The notes under the pieces are model-generated. The model saw only the letters and a list, made by a program, of their open reading frames with translations. It was not told the origin of the DNA and searched no databases. Positions 8,984-17,690 of a DNA stretch of 64,000 bases are shown one piece after another. The stretch covers positions 1-64,000 of the forward strand of contig JAPYSU010000005.1 of the NCBI GenBank assembly GCA_029936425.1, given 5' to 3'. A program made the translations under genes and the position numbers. Position 1 is the first letter of the stretch. The number at the start of each line of letters is the position of its first letter. The DNA comes from Litorimonas sp. Its GTDB lineage: Bacteria > Pseudomonadota > Alphaproteobacteria > Caulobacterales > Maricaulaceae.

Positions 8984-9005
8984 TCTGCGAGGGATAATTC
9001 AAAAG

Positions 9006-9035
9006 AAAACCCGCCTCCGAGGCGGGTTTTTTATT
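9006..9035 (+). terminator. Rho-independent terminator of rpsD
   Basis: AAAACCCGCCT and AGGCGGGTTTT form a GC-rich stem around a three-base loop, ending in a T-rich tail. The stem begins about 23 bases after the rpsD stop. The A-run on the 5' side means it could also act for the gene arriving from the other strand. Confidence 0.92.
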
Positions 9036-9055
9036 TGTCTAAATAAGCGGAGTTG

Positions 9056-9646
9056 TCAGGCCCTGCTCCAGACGACACGATACGATATTGATTTGGTATC
9101 AGCAGACACGCCGCTTAATTTTTCTTCAAACAGGTAGAACCCTTTGCCTTGGAATTGGAAACGTTGCGTTCCAGTTTGGTCGTCGGTGATTTTAAAACTT
9201 TTTTCTCCAATGACTTCGCAGTTAAAAACCTCAAGTATGAAAGCTGGGCGGCACCGTTTGATTCCCAATTCCAACTCTGTCCCGGCAGGAAGGGCGTATT
9301 GAGCCTGTATACTCTGTCCGTCTCTGAGATAAGTCCGTCTGATGCTAAAAGCGTCCCAATAAGCTTTTAATAAAAAGCCACTATTTTCATCTTGTAAACG
9401 TGTGGAGGATTGGTCCAGCTTGGAAGCCGCTATGATTTTGCGGGTGTCGACAAATGCCGGCATATAGTGAAGGCTGACATAACAGAGTGTGCCGCCAAGA
9501 ATAATGGAAAGGGCCGAACCAATTGTGCGCCCGAGGCCCATTGATTTCTTTTGCTTTGGCCCTGGCCTGTCAGCATAGCCGGCATTGAATCCTGAAATTC
9601 TATTTTTTTTACGCGCCGATAATTCGGCAATCCCGAACTTTGACAT
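9056..9646 (-). CDS. Uncharacterised single-pass membrane protein
   Basis: A 196-residue protein I do not recognise. A basic N-terminus of about 40 residues is followed by one hydrophobic segment near residues 41-62 and a C-terminal domain of about 130 residues rich in beta-type sequence with two cysteines about nine residues apart. The topology suggests a periplasmic domain anchored in the inner membrane. The start at 9646 is chosen because AGGA lies 8 bp upstream. It sits between convergent rpsD and grxD on the same strand as grxD. Confidence 0.65.
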   Translation of the reverse strand: MSKFGIAELSARKKNRISGFNAGYADRPGPKQKKSMGLGRTIGSALSIILGGTLCYVSLHYMPAFVDTRKIIAASKLDQSSTRLQDENSGFLLKAYWDAFSIRRTYLRDGQSIQAQYALPAGTELELGIKRCRPAFILEVFNCEVIGEKSFKITDDQTGTQRFQFQGKGFYLFEEKLSGVSADTKSISYRVVWSRA

Positions 9647-9743
9647 TGCAAATCCTGCTTTTTTGGTTCCCACAAACCATTCGCAAGATTACTCAAAAGT
9701 TGTTTCGGAAAAATTAAGTCTCTGTTAACGAGATATTATCCAG

Positions 9744-10070
9744 CTAGGCGTTTGTTTTAACCCCCTTATCAGCCAAAAGCGTACGTAATTCTCCGCTTTC
9801 GAACATCTCACGGATAATATCGCACCCGCCGGTAAATTCGCCTTTTACGAAAAGCTGGGGGATTGTCGGCCAGTTATTATAATCTTTTATACCTTGGCGG
9901 ATATCAGGATCTTCTAATACGTTGACGCTGGCATAATCTACGCCAAGATAATCTAAAATTTGAACAACAGTTGAAGAAAAGCCGCATTGAGGAAAAATCG
10001 GCGTGCCTTTCATATAAAGCACGACGTCATTTTCAGAGACAGTTTTTGCGATCTGGTCTTTAGTATCCAT
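9744..10070 (-). CDS. grxD: Monothiol CGFS glutaredoxin
   Basis: Grx4-type glutaredoxin of 108 residues with the active-site motif C-G-F-S near residues 29-32, followed by W-P-T-I-P-Q-L-F and G-G-C-D-I glutathione-binding segments. CGFS glutaredoxins bind and deliver [2Fe-2S] clusters, often as heterodimers with BolA proteins. The bolA gene lies 69 bp upstream on the same strand, which supports that partnership. Confidence 0.95.
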   Translation of the reverse strand: MDTKDQIAKTVSENDVVLYMKGTPIFPQCGFSSTVVQILDYLGVDYASVNVLEDPDIRQGIKDYNNWPTIPQLFVKGEFTGGCDIIREMFESGELRTLLADKGVKTNA

Positions 10071-10139
10071 GATGATATATCTTTCTAAAAGGTCTGATTT
10101 GCATGTAGGCAGACCTTTCTAAACTTCAAGATCGGATTG

Positions 10140-10382
10140 TCAGGAAGGTGTCCGTGTTTCCAAAGCAAGCGCATGCAACTCACCTTCTGACCCATCCATT
10201 TTACCTTTTAGTGCCGCATATACCAGCTGGTGTTGCCTGACCCGGTTAAGACCTTCAAAAGCCGAACTGACTATCACGGCTTTCCAATGATTGTTATCCC
10301 CGGCGAGGTCTATCATCTCAACTTCAGCCCCGGGGAGAGCTTCGACGATCATTTCGGCAATGTCTTCACCTTTCATAGCCAT
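10140..10382 (-). CDS. bolA: BolA family protein
   Basis: An 80-residue BolA/IbaG-type protein with the family core H-W-K-A-V-I-V-S-S-A-F-E-G and R-V-R-Q-H-Q-L-V-Y-A-A-L. BolA proteins bind CGFS glutaredoxins through a bridging Fe-S cluster and function in Fe-S trafficking. Its ATG overlaps the purL stop by one base (TAATG); a second ATG two codons downstream is also possible. It ends the tightly linked purine operon, with grxD next. Confidence 0.94.
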   Translation of the reverse strand: MAMKGEDIAEMIVEALPGAEVEMIDLAGDNNHWKAVIVSSAFEGLNRVRQHQLVYAALKGKMDGSEGELHALALETRTPS

Positions 10383-12595
10383 TAGCTATCTGCCCCCGCC
10401 ATTAGGCCGGGTAGCCATTCCTCGTGTTTCTGACGCAAACCAGAAAGAGACACATCAAAGCCTCCGACAGCGGTAATTCTATCTCCGCCAACTTTCCCCA
10501 CTATTTCCGCAGCGATTCCTTTTGCGTGGGCCGTCGACACAACGGGATTGACCGAGTTTTTCTCTACTGCGACCAGATAACGGGCCTGGTCTTCACCAAA
10601 TAACCAGCCGTGAGTTGGTCCGTCCGGTGACGCTTGAAGGCTTACGCCAATATTGGAAGCGAAAGCCATTTCGCAGGCGGCAATTGCCAGTCCACCATCT
10701 GAGCAATCATGTACGGCATTTACGCGGCGATTGCGGATGAGTTTACGAATATAATCACCATTAAGCTTTTCTGTATGCAGGTCGATCGGCGGTGGAGCAC
10801 CGTCCTCACGCGACATAATTTCGGATAGGTAAACAGAGGCGCCAAGCCAGCCTGTCGTCTCACCAATGAGGATGAGCGTATCGCCTTCTTTTGCGCCTTT
10901 TAAAGTTGAGAAAAAATCTAGATTCGGAATCAGGCCGACACCACCAACAGCAGGTGTGGGAGGAATGGCTTCACCATTCGTTTCGTTGTAGAGTGAAACA
11001 TTGCCCGAGACGACCGGGTAATCAAAAGCGCGACAAGCTTCATTCATGCCATCTATAGCTCCAACAAACTGCCCCATAATTTCAGGGCGTTCCGGGTTAC
11101 CGAAATTGAGGCAGTCCGTAATTGCGATCGGATCCGCCCCTACACAGGATAGGTTTCTCCAAGTCTCCGCGACACACTGCTTGCCGCCCTCATAAGGGTC
11201 AGCTTGCACGTAACGGGGCGTACAATCCGTTGTAATCGCGACGGCTTTATTTGTGCCGTGGATGCGCACAATAGCGGCATCTCCGCCAGATTGGCTGGAA
11301 TCAATTGTGTCTGTCATCACGTGACGATCATATTGTTCCCAAATCCAGCGCTTGGAAGCAATATTCGGTGATTGAATGATTTTCACAAGGGCGTCGTTGT
11401 AATCCTGAGTTTCGTGAATGTCTTCCGCCGACAATATCGGACGCGGTTCTGATTTCACATGCGGACGATCATAATTCGGCGCGTCATCGGCCAAAGGCGC
11501 AATAGGGATGTCACAGACAACTTTTTTCTTGTGTTTGAGGACCAGGTTACCTGTATCGGTGGTGATGCCTATTTTTGCGACATCCAGCTCCCATTTTTCA
11601 AAGACGTCGAAAGCGAGTTGTTCTTTTCCCGGCTGAATAACCATCAGCATACGTTCCTGGGACTCAGAGAGCATCATCTCGTAAGGAGTCATGCCGTCTT
11701 CACGCTGAGGAACTTTATCAAGATTTAACTCAATTCCAACGCCGCCTTTATCCGCCATTTCAATGGAAGAAGAAGTCAGGCCAGCTGCGCCCATATCTTG
11801 GATGGCAATAATGGCGTCGGTAGCCATTAACTCAAGGCAAGCTTCGATTAGGAGTTTTTCAGTAAAAGGGTCACCGACTTGGACGGTCGGGCGCTTCTCA
11901 TCGCTGTCATCGTCAAATTCGGCAGACGCCATGGTCGCGCCGTGAATGCCGTCGCGCCCGGTTTTAGAGCCGACGTAGAAAATTGGATTTCCGACACCTT
12001 TGGCTGCTGAATAGAAAACGTTATCTGTGCGAGCGAGGCCAACACACATGGCGTTGACGAGGATGTTTCCGTTATAACCTTTGTGAAAATTGGTTTCGCC
12101 GCCTACTGTTGGCACGCCGACGCAATTACCATACCCGCCGATGCCTGCTACAACGCCGTTGACCAATGATTTGGTTTTAGGGTGGGTAGGTTCGCCGAAA
12201 CGCAGGGCGTTCATAAGCGCAATTGGTCGCGCGCCCATTGTAAATACGTCGCGCATGATGCCGCCAACACCCGTCGCTGCGCCTTGGTAAGGCTCGATAT
12301 AAGATGGGTGATTGTGGCTTTCCATTTTAAAGATAATGCAATCGCCATCATCGATATCAATAACCCCGGCGTTTTCTCCAGGACCTTGGATAACGCGGTC
12401 CCCTTTGGTCAAAAATTTACCAAGGTGACGGCGAGAGGATTTGTAAGAGCAATGCTCTGACCACATGACAGAAAAAATACCGAGCTCATTGATGTTAGGA
12501 ACGCGGCCCAATCTATCTAAAATGATCTGATATTCGTCTTCGGACAAACCATGTTCTTTCACGATCTTCGGCGTAATGGCGGGAAGTGTCGTCAT
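10382..12595 (-). CDS. purL: Phosphoribosylformylglycinamidine synthase subunit PurL
   Basis: The large subunit of FGAM synthase, which converts FGAR to FGAM with ATP and glutamine-derived ammonia in purine biosynthesis. At 737 residues it is the small PurL form that works with separate PurS and PurQ, both encoded just upstream. Conserved blocks include S-E-H-C-S-Y-K-S-S near residues 45-53, S-H-N-H-P-S near 93 and the AIR-synthetase-type [13 protein letters not shown]. It overlaps purQ and bolA by single bases. Confidence 0.98.
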   Translation of the reverse strand: MTTLPAITPKIVKEHGLSEDEYQIILDRLGRVPNINELGIFSVMWSEHCSYKSSRRHLGKFLTKGDRVIQGPGENAGVIDIDDGDCIIFKMESHNHPSYIEPYQGAATGVGGIMRDVFTMGARPIALMNALRFGEPTHPKTKSLVNGVVAGIGGYGNCVGVPTVGGETNFHKGYNGNILVNAMCVGLARTDNVFYSAAKGVGNPIFYVGSKTGRDGIHGATMASAEFDDDSDEKRPTVQVGDPFTEKLLIEACLELMATDAIIAIQDMGAAGLTSSSIEMADKGGVGIELNLDKVPQREDGMTPYEMMLSESQERMLMVIQPGKEQLAFDVFEKWELDVAKIGITTDTGNLVLKHKKKVVCDIPIAPLADDAPNYDRPHVKSEPRPILSAEDIHETQDYNDALVKIIQSPNIASKRWIWEQYDRHVMTDTIDSSQSGGDAAIVRIHGTNKAVAITTDCTPRYVQADPYEGGKQCVAETWRNLSCVGADPIAITDCLNFGNPERPEIMGQFVGAIDGMNEACRAFDYPVVSGNVSLYNETNGEAIPPTPAVGGVGLIPNLDFFSTLKGAKEGDTLILIGETTGWLGASVYLSEIMSREDGAPPPIDLHTEKLNGDYIRKLIRNRRVNAVHDCSDGGLAIAACEMAFASNIGVSLQASPDGPTHGWLFGEDQARYLVAVEKNSVNPVVSTAHAKGIAAEIVGKVGGDRITAVGGFDVSLSGLRQKHEEWLPGLMAGADS

Positions 12596-13257
12596 TAGAT
12601 AGACTCAATAATAGATTTGAATAGGCCGAGCCCGTCTGTACCGCCATGCAGATCGTCGACCGCACGTTCCGGATGAGGCATCATGCCAAACACATTACCA
12701 GCTTCGTTTATGATGCCTGCAATATCACGCATGGACCCATTAGGGTTATCCGCATAGCGAAACACGATGCGGTCATCTTTTTCAAGTTTGTTCAAAGTTG
12801 CGTCATCCGCAAAATAGCTGCCGTCATGATGAGCGACAGGATAAGTTACGACAGACTTGGGCTTATAATAAGAAGTGTAGCGTGTATTCACATTGCTTAC
12901 GACCAGCCGTTCAGGGCGGCAGACGAATTTCAAATTCTTATTCCGTATCAACGCGCCGGGGAGGAGCCCTGTCTCAGTCAAAATTTGAAAACCATTGCAA
13001 AACCCGGCGACGGGTAGGCCGTTATTGGCTTTTTTGATAAGATCTGAAACAATTGGGGAGCGGGCCGCCATAGCGCCAGATCGTAGGTAATCTCCATAAG
13101 AAAACCCGCCCGGCACGCAGACAAAATCGACGTCTGCCGGAATTTCGCTGTCTCTGTGCCAGATTAATTTTGGGGCGCGCCCTGTGACTTTCTCTAAAGC
13201 CACCGCCGCGTCGCGATCGCAATTAGAGGCAGGGAAGACAATAACAGCAGTTTGCAC
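12595..13257 (-). CDS. purQ: FGAM synthase glutaminase subunit PurQ
   Basis: The glutaminase subunit that feeds ammonia to PurL. It has the class I amidotransferase pattern: F-P-A-S-N-C-D-R-D at the N-terminus, the nucleophile in [11 protein letters not shown] and the C-terminal G-M-M-P-H-P-E-R-A with the catalytic His and Glu. I place the start at the GTG at 13257, which gives the usual N-terminus and lies after the purS stop; a TTG at 13278 would add seven residues and overlap purS. The product has 220 residues. Confidence 0.94.
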   Translation of the reverse strand: MQTAVIVFPASNCDRDAAVALEKVTGRAPKLIWHRDSEIPADVDFVCVPGGFSYGDYLRSGAMAARSPIVSDLIKKANNGLPVAGFCNGFQILTETGLLPGALIRNKNLKFVCRPERLVVSNVNTRYTSYYKPKSVVTYPVAHHDGSYFADDATLNKLEKDDRIVFRYADNPNGSMRDIAGIINEAGNVFGMMPHPERAVDDLHGGTDGLGLFKSIIESI

Positions 13258-13261
13258 GGCT

Positions 13262-13504
13262 CTAATCCCGAAGCTCAATGCGGTAGCTTTCGATCACCGT
13301 ATTGGCGAGAAGCTTTTCACACATCTGCTCCACTTGGGCTTTAGCTTCAGTCTTGTCCTCTGTGGAAAGTTCTAATTCTATGATCTTTCCTTGAAAGGCG
13401 TTTTTGACTTCATCAAAACCGAGGTCGTTTAACGAACGGGCAATGGCGCGGCCTTGCGGGTCCAGAACGCCGGGTTTTAAACCAATATAAACAAGGGCTT
13501 TCAT
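13262..13504 (-). CDS. purS: FGAM synthase subunit PurS
   Basis: The 80-residue PurS subunit bridges PurL and PurQ in the FGAM synthase complex. The sequence [12 protein letters not shown] near residues 10-21 is the family signature and the length is typical. It lies 12 bp after purC and directly before purQ. Confidence 0.95.
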   Translation of the reverse strand: MKALVYIGLKPGVLDPQGRAIARSLNDLGFDEVKNAFQGKIIELELSTEDKTEAKAQVEQMCEKLLANTVIESYRIELRD

Positions 13505-13516
13505 AAGGCGTCCTGA

Positions 13517-14308
13517 CTACTCTTCATCATTTTTTACGACCGATAGATTGGTCACATTATTTTGGCTTTGCGGCTTTAAAATACCAAGCCGTGTGGCAAC
13601 TTCAGTATAAGCTTCGGTAACTTCCCCGAGATCGCGTCGGAAGCGATCTTTATCGAGTTTTTTATTTGTTTCACGATCCCAGAGGCGGCAACTGTCCGGG
13701 CTTATCTCATCGGCGAGAATAACCTGATGTCCTATAATGCCGTCTTCATTGGACAAGGGCAGACGGCCAAATTCAATTTTAAAGTCGATCAGGTTAATAC
13801 CGATACCGCCAAACATCCCCTGTAAATAGTCATTAATGCGCAAGGTCATGGCGATCATTTCGTCCAGTTCCGAAGCGTTGGCCCAGCCAAAGGCGTGGAT
13901 ATGCTCTTCGGCAATCAAAGGGTCTCCCAGATCATCACGTTTCAAGCAGAATTCGACAATTGAGCGCGGCAGCTTCTCGCCTTCTTCCATACCAAGACGC
14001 TTGGCCATCGTTCCTGCGGCTACGTTCCGGCAAATAACCTCGAGAGGAATAATCTCGACCTTTTTGATCAATTGCTCGCGCATATTGAGGCGTTTAAGAA
14101 AATGAGTTGGGATACCAATCTCACCCAGACGCAACATCACGAATTCACTAATCCGATTGTTCAAAACACCTTTGCCATCGAGCGTTGCCTTTTTCTGGGC
14201 ATTGAAGGCAGTGGCATCATCCTTGAAATACTGAACAAGCGTGCCCGGTTCAGGTCCTTCGTAAAGGATTTTCGCTTTACCTTCGTATATTTGTTTACGG
14301 CGGCTCAT
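13517..14308 (-). CDS. purC: Phosphoribosylaminoimidazole-succinocarboxamide synthase
   Basis: SAICAR synthetase joins CAIR and aspartate with ATP in purine synthesis. The 263-residue protein opens [13 protein letters not shown], typical of the family, and has the L-I-D-F-K-I-E-F-G and [11 protein letters not shown] signatures. A GGGAGAG ribosome site lies upstream. It is the first gene of the purC-purS-purQ-purL-bolA run and is divergent from the DUF1476 gene, so the promoter should lie in 14309-14496. Confidence 0.97.
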   Translation of the reverse strand: MSRRKQIYEGKAKILYEGPEPGTLVQYFKDDATAFNAQKKATLDGKGVLNNRISEFVMLRLGEIGIPTHFLKRLNMREQLIKKVEIIPLEVICRNVAAGTMAKRLGMEEGEKLPRSIVEFCLKRDDLGDPLIAEEHIHAFGWANASELDEMIAMTLRINDYLQGMFGGIGINLIDFKIEFGRLPLSNEDGIIGHQVILADEISPDSCRLWDRETNKKLDKDRFRRDLGEVTEAYTEVATRLGILKPQSQNNVTNLSVVKNDEE

Positions 14309-14496
14309 GGGTCGCTCTCCCGATGGTGCAGTGGGTCGTCAGACGACTCGGCACTAATAAACTCGCCTCATAGACGGATGGGTCGTAAATCGCAATGTGT
14401 GTGACAGGATAAATATGAGGATTTTGCGTCTTGCAGTACACCACGCCTCGCCATAAATATGATAGAAGAAAAGCTTTCACGCAATAGGATTTAGAC

Positions 14497-14817
14497 ATGA
14501 CACAATTTGAAGATCGCGAGCGGGGACAAGAAACCAAATTCGTTCTGGAGGCGGCCAAAGAATTCCGGGCTGCCGCAAAACGCAATAAAGCGCTTGGCCA
14601 TTGGGCAGCAGAGATTATGGGCCGCTCCGATAAGGAGAAATACGCTCAGGAAGTCATCGCGGCTGATATGGAAGAAAAAGGGGAAGAGGACGTCTTCCGG
14701 AAATTGAGACGCGATTTTGACACAGCAAATGCAGATGTTTCTGATGCAACTATTCGAGAAAAAATGGCATTTTATCTCAAAGAGGCGCGCGCTGAAGTTT
14801 ATGGTCTAGAGGCGTAA
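14497..14817 (+). CDS. DUF1476 protein, ATP synthase zeta-type inhibitor
   Basis: A 106-residue DUF1476 protein, the family that in Paracoccus denitrificans was identified as the zeta subunit that inhibits F1F0-ATPase. The opening F-E-D-R-E-R-G-Q-E-T-K-F and R-R-N-K-style segment A-A-K-R-N-K-A-L-G-H-W-A-A are characteristic. The N-terminal region is the inhibitory part in the studied homologue. Its position beside purC is common in Alphaproteobacteria. That it inhibits ATPase here is inferred from the family. Confidence 0.9.
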   Translation: MTQFEDRERGQETKFVLEAAKEFRAAAKRNKALGHWAAEIMGRSDKEKYAQEVIAADMEEKGEEDVFRKLRRDFDTANADVSDATIREKMAFYLKEARAEVYGLEA

Positions 14818-14850
14818 ACCTTATAGATAACAGATAGATGTTGGGATAAC

Positions 14851-15330
14851 CTATACTGGATTATTCGCGTCGGGGCAGGTTAAATCGATATTAGGCTGGT
14901 TCTTGAGAGCCAGCCTTTTTAAGTTGCGAATATGTATCTGCATGGCCTCGGCATTATAGTTCATGTTCACACAGCCCAAAGTACGTTTCGTATCGGCATC
15001 GATAATGGCGGCAAACCCGGTAATACCTAGCCACATATTATATTGGGGTACGATCTGACGATCGAAGACTGCGTGAGAATTCCATTCGCCTTGACCTCCG
15101 GAAATATCAATATTCACATATTCAATCGCTGGGTCATGTAATCCTGCTAATGCTTGCCCTAAACGTGGCTCAACAACCTTACAAGGCGCGCACCAATCAG
15201 CCCGAAACATCACGACATAAATATCAGGCTTCACAACGGGCGAGTAAGCAGCCGAAACGGACGACAATCCCAAGGAGAGAATCACAACTAAAACCACTGC
15301 CGAAATGATTTTCGAAAATAAAGAGATCAT
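14851..15330 (-). CDS. Exported thioredoxin-like protein with WCAPC motif
   Basis: A 159-residue protein with a signal peptide or anchor (M-I-S-L-F-S-K then hydrophobic residues to S-V-S-A) and a thioredoxin fold. It has the redox motif W-C-A-P-C at residues 46-50 and a candidate cis-proline in I-V-P at 93-95. Two more cysteines, C120 in L-G-C-V-N and C152 in T-C-P-D, are shared with the neighbouring paralogue. The start at 15330 is chosen because the signal peptide begins there. It is probably a periplasmic thiol oxidoreductase; the partner is unknown. Confidence 0.82.
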   Translation of the reverse strand: MISLFSKIISAVVLVVILSLGLSSVSAAYSPVVKPDIYVVMFRADWCAPCKVVEPRLGQALAGLHDPAIEYVNIDISGGQGEWNSHAVFDRQIVPQYNMWLGITGFAAIIDADTKRTLGCVNMNYNAEAMQIHIRNLKRLALKNQPNIDLTCPDANNPV

Positions 15331-15380
15331 GAAAGTCTTTCTATAGATATCGGAAGGGTTTGTCCCCAAGCATATCCTAT

Positions 15381-15412
15381 AAAAAAGCCCGAGCCATTTA
15401 AGAGGCCCGGGC
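15381..15412 (-). terminator. Rho-independent terminator after the cysteine-poor paralogue
   Basis: Read on the minus strand, GCCCGGGCC and GGCTCGGGC form a nine-pair stem (one G-T pair) around an eight-base loop, followed by six T. It lies between the two thioredoxin-like genes, so the downstream WCAPC gene probably has its own promoter. Confidence 0.85.
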
Positions 15413-15439
15413 CTGTTCCCACGGTTTAGCTCGTCATTT

Positions 15440-15922
15440 TTAACCGGCCGGCATTTCATTATGAGCTGCAGGACAACGGGTTGTCTTTCCGCCGACAGAG
15501 GCGCTGGACATATAAGCTTGCCCTTTGGCTTGTGCCGTCATTTTACGAAGTTCCTGAGCAATTTCCTGCGGCGCAAATGACGCGTTTACACAGCCGATAA
15601 CGCGTTTCGTGCGCGCATCGACGACTGCGGCGAAACCGGGCAGGCCGACCCACTTGTTGAAAATTGGCACAATGTCATAGTCAAACGCATCATATGCGCC
15701 TTTTTCCCACTTCGCCGCATTAGAGGTGTCGATAACGACTTCTTCGGCATTTACACCGGCCATTGGCACGGCAGAGGCAAGGGCGCTGTCGAGGCGCTGA
15801 CTTTGAACGTCAGTATTGTTTCTAAAGTTAACAACATATACATCTGGAGACGCGGCATAAGCGGTCGCGCCGAAAGCTGTTGTCACAAGAGCTGCACTTA
15901 AAAGAGAGACGATCTTTTTCAT
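15440..15922 (-). CDS. Exported thioredoxin-like paralogue lacking the CxxC motif
   Basis: A 160-residue secreted protein (signal peptide M-K-K-I-V-S to A-Y-A-A). From residue 26 on it aligns with the downstream WCAPC protein: P-D-V-Y-V-V-N-F-R, I-V-P, G-F-A-A-V-V-D-A-R-T-K-R and I-G-C-V-N are shared. The redox motif is replaced by N-N-T-D-V-Q, so thioredoxin chemistry at the usual site is not possible. Only C111 and C150 remain, and these match the extra pair in the paralogue. An AAGGA ribosome site is present. The function is unknown. Confidence 0.75.
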   Translation of the reverse strand: MKKIVSLLSAALVTTAFGATAYAASPDVYVVNFRNNTDVQSQRLDSALASAVPMAGVNAEEVVIDTSNAAKWEKGAYDAFDYDIVPIFNKWVGLPGFAAVVDARTKRVIGCVNASFAPQEIAQELRKMTAQAKGQAYMSSASVGGKTTRCPAAHNEMPAG

Positions 15923-16280
15923 TTCCTAGGTCCTTTTTTCACACTGAGATAATTTTATTATTGTTATGGTCTCTGTGTAACGAACATTGGTAAATGAACG
16001 CCGAATCACGCGTTAGGGCGGTGTTTACAATGGTTTCTGTAATCGTTAATTTTTGGCGTAAGCTAATGATTTTCCTATAAAAATATTTTTATAAAAAAAT
16101 GCAGTCAAGTAGCATTGAGGCTTAAAACTGACCTAAACAACTGAAGTATTAAATGAAATTAAGCCGCTTTTAACCATGAATCTGTCCTAGGCATTACGGG
16201 AAGGACCGGATTTGGACATGATAATCCTTATCTTCATTCCGTCGGGTCGCGCTGAATGAAGATTGCAGAAGAACGCGGGC
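15923..16280. other. Intergenic region with AT-rich palindrome
   Basis: About 360 bp with no gene that I can support. It should hold the promoter of the thioredoxin-like gene on the minus strand. It contains an 18-bp perfect palindrome of A and T at 16076-16093 followed by an A-run. A 9-bp inverted repeat around a 14-base loop (TCTTCATTC 16231-16239, GAATGAAGA 16254-16262) lies just downstream of the purB stop; it may be a hairpin at the end of purB but lacks a T-run. Confidence 0.5.
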
Positions 16281-17606
16281 CTATCTAAATACTCGCGCAA
16301 AGATCGTGTCGACATGTTTGAGGTGGTAATCATCATCGAACATCGCACGGACCTGGTCTTCGGAGAGGAGGGCCATAACGTCCTTGTCTTGCAAAATGAG
16401 GTTTAGGAAAGATCCTTCACCGGCGCTGCCTTGGGTGCGGAACATCTCCCACACTTTCATCGCATTACGTTGTACGAGATGGTAGGCGCTCTCGCGCTGT
16501 TCTCCGGCCTGAGTCAGAGCGAGAAGAAAACGTTGGCTGTTATGCAGTCCGCCTAAGCGGTCCATATTGCCCTTCATCTTCTCTGGGTAAACAACGAGGT
16601 TTTCAATAACGCCCGCTAGGCGGTGCAAGGCAAAATCCAGATGCACAGTCGTATCAGGTCCGGTGCCGCGTTCAACGGAGCTGTGTGAGATATCACGTTC
16701 ATGCCAAAGAGCGACATTTTCCATGGCCGGAACAACAGCCATACGCACCAAGCGCGCAAGTCCGGTCAGGTTTTCTGTCAGAACGGGATTACGCTTATGC
16801 GGCATGGCAGAGGAGCCTTTTTGGCCTTTGGAGAAAAACTCCTCGGCTTCCAAAACCTCTGTGCGTTGCAAATGGCGGATCTCCACCGCGATATTTTCAA
16901 TTGATGACGCAATCACGCCGAGTGTTGCGAAATAAGCAGCATGGCGGTCACGCGGTATGATTTGCGAGGAAACAGGTTCAATCGCCAATCCCATTTCCTT
17001 GGCGACATGCTCTTCGACGCTTGGGTCGATATTGGCGAAAGTTCCAATAGCGCCGGAAATCGCGCAGACGGCAATCTCTTCCCTTGCTTGGAGGAGGCGG
17101 GTTTTGGCGCGGAAAAACTCTGCATGGAATCGCGCGAGTTTGACGCCAAAGGTTGTTGGCTCCGCGTGAATGCCATGGCTGCGACCGATTGTGATGGTAT
17201 ATTTATGCTCTTCGGCGCGCTTTTTCAGCGCCGCTAGAACGCGATCCAGACCGGCCAAGAGAATATCGGTCGCGCGGGCGAGCTGGACAGAGAGGGTTGT
17301 GTCCAGGATATCGGAGGACGTGAAGCCCTGATGCACAAAACGCGCGTCTTCGCCAATGAATTCGGCCAAGTGAGTGAGGAAGGCGATTACGTCATGTTTT
17401 ACTTCGCGTTCAATTTCGTCGATTTTTGCGACATCAAATTCGACGGAGCCTCCCCGGTCCCAGATATTCTTGGCGGCAGATTTTGGAATAACACCAAGTT
17501 CCGCAAGCGCATCACATCCGTGCGCCTCAATCTCGAACCAGATCCGGTATTTAGTCGCGGCAGACCAAATTTCGGTCATTTCCTTACGGGCGTAGCGTTC
17601 AATCAT
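16281..17606 (-). CDS. purB: Adenylosuccinate lyase
   Basis: PurB acts twice in purine synthesis, releasing fumarate from SAICAR and from adenylosuccinate. The 441-residue protein shows the fumarase/aspartase-superfamily signature G-S-S-A-M-P-H-K-R-N-P near residues 266-276, the catalytic-His region T-S-S-D-I-L-D-T, and R-S-H-G-I-H-A-E-P-T near 143. It is separate from the purC-purL run and seems to be its own unit. Confidence 0.98.
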   Translation of the reverse strand: MIERYARKEMTEIWSAATKYRIWFEIEAHGCDALAELGVIPKSAAKNIWDRGGSVEFDVAKIDEIEREVKHDVIAFLTHLAEFIGEDARFVHQGFTSSDILDTTLSVQLARATDILLAGLDRVLAALKKRAEEHKYTITIGRSHGIHAEPTTFGVKLARFHAEFFRAKTRLLQAREEIAVCAISGAIGTFANIDPSVEEHVAKEMGLAIEPVSSQIIPRDRHAAYFATLGVIASSIENIAVEIRHLQRTEVLEAEEFFSKGQKGSSAMPHKRNPVLTENLTGLARLVRMAVVPAMENVALWHERDISHSSVERGTGPDTTVHLDFALHRLAGVIENLVVYPEKMKGNMDRLGGLHNSQRFLLALTQAGEQRESAYHLVQRNAMKVWEMFRTQGSAGEGSFLNLILQDKDVMALLSEDQVRAMFDDDYHLKHVDTIFARVFR

Positions 17607-17690
17607 GGGACAGACTCTTTAGCTGAATATCTGCCGCGCGGATTGCCCCCACTGCGCCGTTAGGTCAAGAGCGTGGGTGAAGATTGATGT

